A stretch of DNA of 64,000 nucleotides from Flectonema sp. DT1601 (taxonomy: Eukaryota; Euglenozoa; Diplonemea; Diplonemida; Diplonemidae), in NCBI GenBank assembly GCA_964019425.1, contig OZ025801.1, positions 558,001 through 622,000 of the forward strand, read 5' to 3'. The position numbers were made by a program, and so were the translations under genes. Shown one piece after another: positions 59,039 to 64,000 of this stretch (position 1 is the first letter of the stretch; each line of letters begins with the position of its first letter). The notes under the pieces are model-generated. The model did no database searches. It saw only the letters and a list, made by a program, of their open reading frames with translations, and was not told the origin of the DNA.

Positions 59039-59893
59039 TTAAACATCAAAATCTTCATGGAGGTCAACATCTGTAGGAGAAGGTGATTTCAATGCCGACG
59101 GTGTTGGTGTTGAAGAAAGTTGTAGATCACTACTACAATAACATATACTCATATCATCGTAAGTTGGATGTTCATTTGACCGATGAGGATTAAACCATAA
59201 GTCGTTAGCCTGTCCTGGATTGCTTTCACGGTAATGACATCCGTGAGGACGTTTAAAACCGAATCTTTCCATGTTAAGAGATGCTTTTTGAGAACCAAGA
59301 TGCAACCATCTCGATGCTGCCTCACATATTTCCATAGTTTTGATTTTAGAACATCCCAGTTCTGAACAACTTTCTTTGTGGGATACGAAGTACTTCGGCA
59401 TTAGATTTTCTAAAGTAATTTCACACTTGCAAATTGGATACGTCTGTCCAGATCCCCACATGAGACCAGATTCTTGACAACCAACAGGACATTTCCCGGC
59501 GTATAACTCAACCGTGTTGCGTCTTAATAGGAGTTCGTCTGTTGCTTTCTTTATTTTATGCCAATGGCGGTTGGGGATACCAGCGTTTGCGACGTCTTCT
59601 TCGGTAGCTTCACTGATGAATAACGGTTTGTCGAGGCCGTAGTTTATTAGTACTTTTTTATACTGAACTTGACCAGAATCAGTTAATATTTTAGTCAAAT
59701 CCTCTTCTTTGAATCTCGCTGTTCTTCTCGCGGAGGTCATCCTCCTCGATTTCATAAGAAACTCACCATTTCCCTCGTTCACTAAATAACAAGCGAGGGT
59801 TGTTGCGAATACAACCATTAGCGAAAACGTTATCAAGGGACCCTTTCCTATTGTTATTGTTTTTACATCCCCCATTGAGTTTATCCGTAACAT
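59039..59893 (-). CDS. Single-pass membrane protein with SAM-like and Cys-rich domains
   Basis: 284 aa. A hydrophobic segment at ~19-40 (PLITFSLMVVFATTLACYL) is a signal anchor. Residues ~60-120 resemble a SAM domain (LINYGLDKPLFISEATEEDV, NAGIPNRHWHKIKKATDELL). The C-terminal ~150 residues are Cys-rich: CPVGCQESGLMWG, CKCEIT, CSELGCSKI, and a final module with the pattern P-x-GCHYRESN ... LWFNPH ... SICYC, which recalls a small extracellular repeat common in algal and protist surface proteins. The start uses the first Met, 19 nt after AAACAG. The function cannot be assigned. Confidence 0.75.
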   Translation of the reverse strand: MLRINSMGDVKTITIGKGPLITFSLMVVFATTLACYLVNEGNGEFLMKSRRMTSARRTARFKEEDLTKILTDSGQVQYKKVLINYGLDKPLFISEATEEDVANAGIPNRHWHKIKKATDELLLRRNTVELYAGKCPVGCQESGLMWGSGQTYPICKCEITLENLMPKYFVSHKESCSELGCSKIKTMEICEAASRWLHLGSQKASLNMERFGFKRPHGCHYRESNPGQANDLWFNPHRSNEHPTYDDMSICYCSSDLQLSSTPTPSALKSPSPTDVDLHEDFDV

Positions 59894-60445
59894 TTTAGTT
59901 AGGAGAGTTCTGTTTGTTTATTAAACTAAAGATAAAAGAAAAAAAGAGAGTTAAGCAATAAGTAAAACGACACTCAAAATCTGTTTATTTGTTTGCTTGT
60001 GTTTTTTTTATGTAATCTTAAGTTAGAAATTTTGGTAGTTTTGAAAAACTAAAGATAATTACACTGATCTTGTTAGTTTTGAGAATTCGAAAAAAAAAAA
60101 AAAAGTATATATCTGAAAGAAAGAAAAAAGCAAAGAAAAGTTGTAAGTGAATCCATGTTGCCTCATGGAAGTTTAGTTTATTTTATTTTATTTTTGTTGT
60201 TTGTTGATTGTAGAAGCCATAACAATGTTAAGTACTATCACCGACAACAATAAACAAAAAAAACAAAAACGTAAGGGGAAAGAAAAGAAAAAAACGACGC
60301 AACGACGCAGTAAAATAAGTTGGGTAGTCAACAACCAATCGCAAAGAACAGATAAAAAAACATAAAAAAGCAACAACACACACGCGCACACATATCATGT
60401 GTGATAAATAAATAAGATTGAAAAAAGAAAACAACGACTCTCTTT
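59894..60445. other. Intergenic DNA
   Basis: Short frames here are AT-rich and unconvincing. No gene or repeat recognised. Confidence 0.5.
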
Positions 60446-61096
60446 TTATAATTTTGACTTCTTCTTACCATGAAGATGTTGGAGAAGGAAATTAATAGTT
60501 TGTGATATTGCTTTTGGAGAGACAGAACGAGAAGGTTTCTCGCAGGACTTAAACAAAACATCTCTGAACCCGAACTCTCTCAGCTTACGTTCTACATTCC
60601 GACCTGATTTTATAGTAGCAACTCGATCAAGGTCACCGTGAAGTAGTAGTATTGGAGTCTGGTAATGATGTGGTGATAGAGGATTACTCTTCTTTGGTTT
60701 TTTAAAAAACGAAGACATGCAAACGACAGCAACTGGCGGCACCTCCATACTCAACGAAGCCAACGTGACTGCGCCACCCTGACTGAAACCAACGATGGCT
60801 AAATTACTGCACCTAACCCTCTCCGTCTCGATTAACTGTTTTACTAAATGTAATCCGTCGCTCGGCATTTGCTCATTAAGAACATACCACATGGGAATAC
60901 CCTGTTCGTTGAGAGGTGCGGTGGGGATCACAAAACGTGTTTCTGGCATTCTCAAGGACATCGTTTGTATTATTTCATACCACAATAAAGCACTAGTTCC
61001 GTATCCATATAGCATAATACATGTTGATGTGTGATTATGTCCTTCACAGGGACCTATCTCTTCAATAGAAATTATTTCACGAGATTGAGTGGACAT
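60446..61096 (-). CDS. Acyl-protein thioesterase-like protein, catalytic His lost
   Basis: 216 aa, an alpha/beta hydrolase of the APT/LYPLA family that removes palmitate from proteins. The nucleophile motif GFSQGG and the acid in LLHGDLDRV are present, but the His position reads EKPSRSVSP where the neighbour has DLPHSVSP. The oxyanion loop is LYGYGT in place of LHGFGD. It is therefore probably a pseudoenzyme or altered in activity. It is a tandem copy of the gene at 61,397-62,068, 300 nt away. The start MSTQSREI follows CAACACAG by 8 nt and aligns with the start of the paralogue; the longer frame would translate A/T-rich leader. Confidence 0.88.
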   Translation of the reverse strand: MSTQSREIISIEEIGPCEGHNHTSTCIMLYGYGTSALLWYEIIQTMSLRMPETRFVIPTAPLNEQGIPMWYVLNEQMPSDGLHLVKQLIETERVRCSNLAIVGFSQGGAVTLASLSMEVPPVAVVCMSSFFKKPKKSNPLSPHHYQTPILLLHGDLDRVATIKSGRNVERKLREFGFRDVLFKSCEKPSRSVSPKAISQTINFLLQHLHGKKKSKL

Positions 61097-61396
61097 TTTT
61101 AACTCTGTGTTGGAATTATGATGTGAAAAAAAAGTCAATTTCAGTTCTTCAAAAAAAAAAAAAAAAAAAAAAAAAATTGTTGGCACAAGACAACAGATAG
61201 TGAGAAATAATTTTTCGAATCGGTTTTTTCCCGATGATTTCATACGTCATTTTTGGCTCATTTTTTAAAAACTTACAGATCCACCCAGAAACGTATACTA
61301 CGGTCACGGCCTTGTGTGGCTTTTTTTTGTAGTCAGGCAAGGCATCGAAGTCTGGTGTGCTTGATGCCTTGAAAGTATAATAAAAATATCAAACTA
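61097..61396. other. Intergenic DNA between the two thioesterase genes
   Basis: Holds a 26-nt A-run near 61,151-61,176 and nothing recognisable otherwise. Confidence 0.5.
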
Positions 61397-62068
61397 CTAC
61401 AACTTACTCTTATCACTGTTGTTATGAATCAAGTACTGAAGTAAGAAACCAACAACATCATTTATAACGTCAGGTGACACAGAGTGAGGAAGATCATAAG
61501 ACTTGAAAGAGACATTTGTAAATCCACAACTTGACAGCTTCGAAACAGAATTCTTGCCGGACTTGAACTTAACAACATCATCAAGAGTACCATGAGTTAT
61601 TAGAATGGGTGTTGCAGTAGTAGTCTTCGATAAGGATGATAAATATTTTAAAGGCGGTTTAGTAAAGAACGCTGACATAGAAACAGCGGCTGCAATTGGA
61701 AAGTCTCCGAACAATGATGCGAGAGTAACTGCGCCACCCTGACTAAACCCAATCACAGCCAGATTAGAACAGATGGCTGTTTCCATTTCTATTAGCGGAG
61801 AGAGTATGTCTAAGGCATTTGTAGGACTCTCTTTTTCAAAATCAAACCAACTATTAACACCTATCTTACTGACAGGTGCCGTAGGTATCACAAATCGAAC
61901 CGTAGGTAATCGTACAGACATTTCTCTTACTATCTCATACCAACCAACAGAACTATCACCGAAGCCGTGTAATACAAAACATGTGGCATTGTGTTCACTG
62001 CCTTCACATGGTCCTATCCAAATAGTTTTTGTAGCCTTGTCAATGGCCTCTCTTGGTGCTCCACTCAT
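61397..62068 (-). CDS. Acyl-protein thioesterase (APT/LYPLA family)
   Basis: A 223-aa cytosolic serine hydrolase predicted to depalmitoylate S-acylated proteins. The full triad is visible: Ser in GFSQGGAVTLAS, Asp in THGTLDDVV and His in DLPHSVSP, with the LHGFGD oxyanion loop near the N-terminus. Length is typical for the family. Its tandem neighbour is diverged at the active site. The start MSGAPREA follows ACCTCACAG, an acceptor-like sequence, by one base. It may act on membrane-anchored proteins such as the MGC-type WD40 protein at 37.4 kb, but that link is only a guess. Confidence 0.93.
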   Translation of the reverse strand: MSGAPREAIDKATKTIWIGPCEGSEHNATCFVLHGFGDSSVGWYEIVREMSVRLPTVRFVIPTAPVSKIGVNSWFDFEKESPTNALDILSPLIEMETAICSNLAVIGFSQGGAVTLASLFGDFPIAAAVSMSAFFTKPPLKYLSSLSKTTTATPILITHGTLDDVVKFKSGKNSVSKLSSCGFTNVSFKSYDLPHSVSPDVINDVVGFLLQYLIHNNSDKSKL

Positions 62069-62141
62069 ACTGTGAGGTCTGTTTTATGATGAAATAAAAT
62101 GAAGTTTTTCTTTTATAAAAGAAAAAAAAAAAAAAAAAAAT

Positions 62142-63077
62142 TCATATTCCCCAAGGGATGTCGACGTCCATATCCATATCATCTTCCTTATCAGAATCGA
62201 CATAAGGATTCATTACGAGGTATTCATCTGCTGTTGAGTCTTCTTCTATTGATTGACTAGACTGTTTAATATTATTCCATACCCGTTCTGGTAGAAACTC
62301 TTTCTTCCTTAGGATAAGAGTCGTGTACAGCTCCATCAACTGTTTCTCACAAGGTGCTATTTTAGTACTGTTTCTCCAAACACCGTAGGAGTGGAGAAGT
62401 TTAGAATGAGGATGGACGTCGAAGTATGTGTACACGAACTCAACAACGTTGATACAGGATACTACTTCGAATCCTGCAGCCTCGCATAGTCGTAGGAAAA
62501 CACTTAAGTTCAGAAGGGTTAAGTTTTCAAATTTTGAACACCCTCCCACAGTTAATGACAACGGTCCCATTCGTTCATTTGATGCTGAATCAGAGTCGTT
62601 GTCGTTGTCGTGTAGCGAGAGTGTGAAAAGTTGATTTTGGAAAGTTCCATTCTTTCCTTCAACTTTAATTCTCCTATAAATCGCACCACTGTCAAGTAAC
62701 GTTGTAAACAGTAGTCCGTTGTCACGTATCCTCGATCTCATTTCGTTAAGAAACTTTTTCGCAAAATCTTTCTCTCCCAATTTTAGCATTACGGTGTCAC
62801 TTGTACAACCAACGACATCACATGAAGGAGGGAGAGAGGTCATTGATGTCCATCCATCACTTTTTCGTTTTTTTGCGGCACTACTCGCACCCTCAGACAC
62901 TGACGAGTCTTCACTATGAAACCAATGAATAGAAGAAATACATTCTCCTACTCTGACGTATTTCCCAACGTGATTTCCATCTGTCTCATAGTCTACAACA
63001 ACTGCTTGTTTTAAATCCGTGATACATCGTTGGACCAATAGTTCTTTTGTCCAACTAACCACACCTGCTGTTTGCAT
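62142..63077 (-). CDS. Possible mRNA cap (guanine-N7) methyltransferase-like protein, C-terminal half
   Basis: 311 aa. Residues ~85-275 resemble the second half of cap N7 methyltransferases: CDVVGCTSDTVML, NGLLFTTLLDSGAIYRRI, NQLFTLSL, a FLRLCEAAGFEVV helix, and a terminal KQLMELYTTLILRKKEF block. The usual SAM-binding motif I (DLGCGKGGD) is missing from this frame, so either an upstream exon holds it or the protein is inactive. The tail is very acidic (DSDKEDDMDMDVDIP). The start is 23 nt after ACACGCAG. The assignment is tentative. Confidence 0.5.
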   Translation of the reverse strand: MQTAGVVSWTKELLVQRCITDLKQAVVVDYETDGNHVGKYVRVGECISSIHWFHSEDSSVSEGASSAAKKRKSDGWTSMTSLPPSCDVVGCTSDTVMLKLGEKDFAKKFLNEMRSRIRDNGLLFTTLLDSGAIYRRIKVEGKNGTFQNQLFTLSLHDNDNDSDSASNERMGPLSLTVGGCSKFENLTLLNLSVFLRLCEAAGFEVVSCINVVEFVYTYFDVHPHSKLLHSYGVWRNSTKIAPCEKQLMELYTTLILRKKEFLPERVWNNIKQSSQSIEEDSTADEYLVMNPYVDSDKEDDMDMDVDIPWGI

Positions 63078-63497
63078 GTTTTCTTTATTCCAAATGACTG
63101 CGTGTTAGGCGTATCATATTATGTGAACCTGTATTAGTGAGATTGTGGTGAGATGTGTTCACATTATTACACAACGAAATGTTATTTTTTTTTTTATAAA
63201 AAAAAAAACAACATTTCAACAGACGGGTTGGGGGAATTCTCTTTTCGTCTTACCAACCTGCGACAGGTGGAATGCTGTCGGAGTTGAGTGTAAATCAGAT
63301 ATATACCAACCTAATCATAATAACGACCTACCAAAGGACGTGTGTAATGACGTGACGTGTCTAAAGAATACCCTTCAGGTAAGAAAAGCTATTTCTTTGT
63401 CTGTTTAGCATCCATCATTTTCCTGTTTTTTTTTTTTTTTTTTTGAGTCTTAAGAACGAAAAAAAAAAAAAAAAAAAAAAAAAGAGAGAAACCATAC
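63078..63497. other. Presumed intronic/intergenic DNA
   Basis: Lies between the proposed exon at 63,498-63,602 and the next gene. Acceptor-like CTGAAG (63,376-63,381, minus) and CTTTAG are present, but no continuation exon can be chosen. A T22-A23 pair of runs is at about 63,425-63,483. Confidence 0.4.
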
Positions 63498-63602
63498 TTA
63501 TTAAGCACAAGTGTGTATTCTGGTGTAGTTTGCTTGTGAACCAATCCCAGAGGATCAACGACGTTCGCAAGAACCCCAAGAAGACTCATCTCCCCTGAGG
63601 TC
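63498..63602 (-). CDS. Probable coding exon of an unresolved gene (TSGEMSLLGVL...)
   Basis: Bounded by TTTTCTTGTAACAG on its 5' side and by AATAA|GTATGG on its 3' side, with the same donor as the WWE gene intron. The frame reads (TSGE)MSLLGVLANVVDPLGL then VHKQTTPEYTLVLNK and looks strongly coding. Translation could start at the Met, 13 nt after the acceptor, in which case the acceptor could be for a spliced leader. The downstream exon is not identified. Confidence 0.55.
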
Positions 63603-63808
63603 CTGTTACAAGAAAATATAAAATCGCAACCTACATTAATTACTTTGAGTGTCTAATTTTATTGATAGACGTCTAGAGAGACCTTACTTTCACAACTAAC
63701 TAGTCTGGTGAAAAAAGAAAAGAAGATAAATTATCATAACAAGCCATGTCACTCTCTCTCAAATAAGATAACCCGTAAGGGTCTCTTTTAACGAACGTAA
63801 TAATATTT

Positions 63809-64000
63809 CTAGTGAACGTATTCCAGTACTCGGTAGTCATTGTCTGCTTCCAATACATTTCCCGTAGTCATCGTGTTGCATGTTGTCTTTGGACAGCTGC
63901 CTTTCTTAGCACCTATCGTATGTTTATATGTTTTTATCCAACTAACTTTCTTTGAATCCCATTGAGAACACCAGTTCCCATTTAGTGTGTGGTACCAATT
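63809..64000 (-). CDS. C-terminal end of a gene running off the right edge
   Basis: 63 codons then TAG, partial at its 5' end. The sequence (NWYHTLNGNWCSQWDSKK, SCPKTTCNTMTTGNVLEADN, YRVLEYVH) is open, Trp/Cys/Thr-rich and coding-like. Paired Cys suggest an extracytoplasmic protein. The family is unknown. Confidence 0.55.
   Translation of the reverse strand, partial: NWYHTLNGNWCSQWDSKKVSWIKTYKHTIGAKKGSCPKTTCNTMTTGNVLEADNDYRVLEYVH

Noticed and set aside
63360-63400. Plus-strand donor CTTCAG|GTAAGA with an open frame before it
   Set aside because: A single donor match on the strand without genes; the same site reads as an acceptor on the minus strand.

Overview
This is nuclear DNA from a eukaryote, most likely a free-living or parasitic protist. 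The genes are metazoan-sized eukaryotic families (a four-domain voltage-gated calcium channel, PI-PLC, a 20S proteasome beta subunit, a ZIP transporter, a WWE protein, a SET methyltransferase). The genes are almost intronless, use the standard code, and sit in very A/T-rich DNA crowded with homopolymer A and T runs. Every host gene I can support is on the minus strand (about 17 in 64 kb), and many start codons have a CAG splice-acceptor-like trinucleotide 0-25 nt upstream. One-way gene order plus an RNase H-bearing APE-type LINE recalls Euglenozoa (kinetoplastid/diplonemid-like organisation), but the lineage is an inference and is not proven by this window.

Layout, left to right. 1-2.7 kb: repeats only. 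2.7-6.0 kb: PI-PLC with a terminal intron made almost wholly of a short repeat (family A). 6.4-6.9 kb: a family A copy split by a 417-bp GC-rich segment. 7.8-14.1 kb: a LINE with apparently whole ORF1 and ORF2. 15.9-19.2 kb: one open frame joining a Penelope-type reverse transcriptase, an OTU cysteine protease and a Cys-rich finger, the most unusual object in the window. 20.3-22.5 kb: a protein with four tandem PH-like units. 23.3-25.0 kb: a WWE plus macro-like protein (two exons). 26.6-27.6 kb: ZIP transporter. 28.4-29.3 kb: proteasome beta-3 (two exons). 29.4-37.4 kb: an 8-kb gene-poor stretch holding a decayed piggyBac copy with TTAA flanks. 37.4-44.9 kb: acylated WD40 protein, an unknown two-exon gene, a zinc-finger membrane receptor-like protein, a TIR element with a tRNA-like B box, and a secretory SET protein ending in DEEL. 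44.9-49.3 kb: repeats. 49.3-54.9 kb: the calcium channel. 55.3-63.6 kb: a dense run of smaller genes, including a tandem pair of acyl-protein thioesterases, one of which has lost its catalytic His. The right edge holds the C-terminal end of one more gene.

The genes do not form an obvious pathway. Several belong to calcium/phosphoinositide and lipid signalling (PLC, calcium channel, PH-like protein, acyl-protein thioesterases, acylated WD40 protein). At least four dispersed short-repeat families (called A-D here) connect the regions. Family A lies inside two introns and shares about 35 nt with the LINE 5' region.
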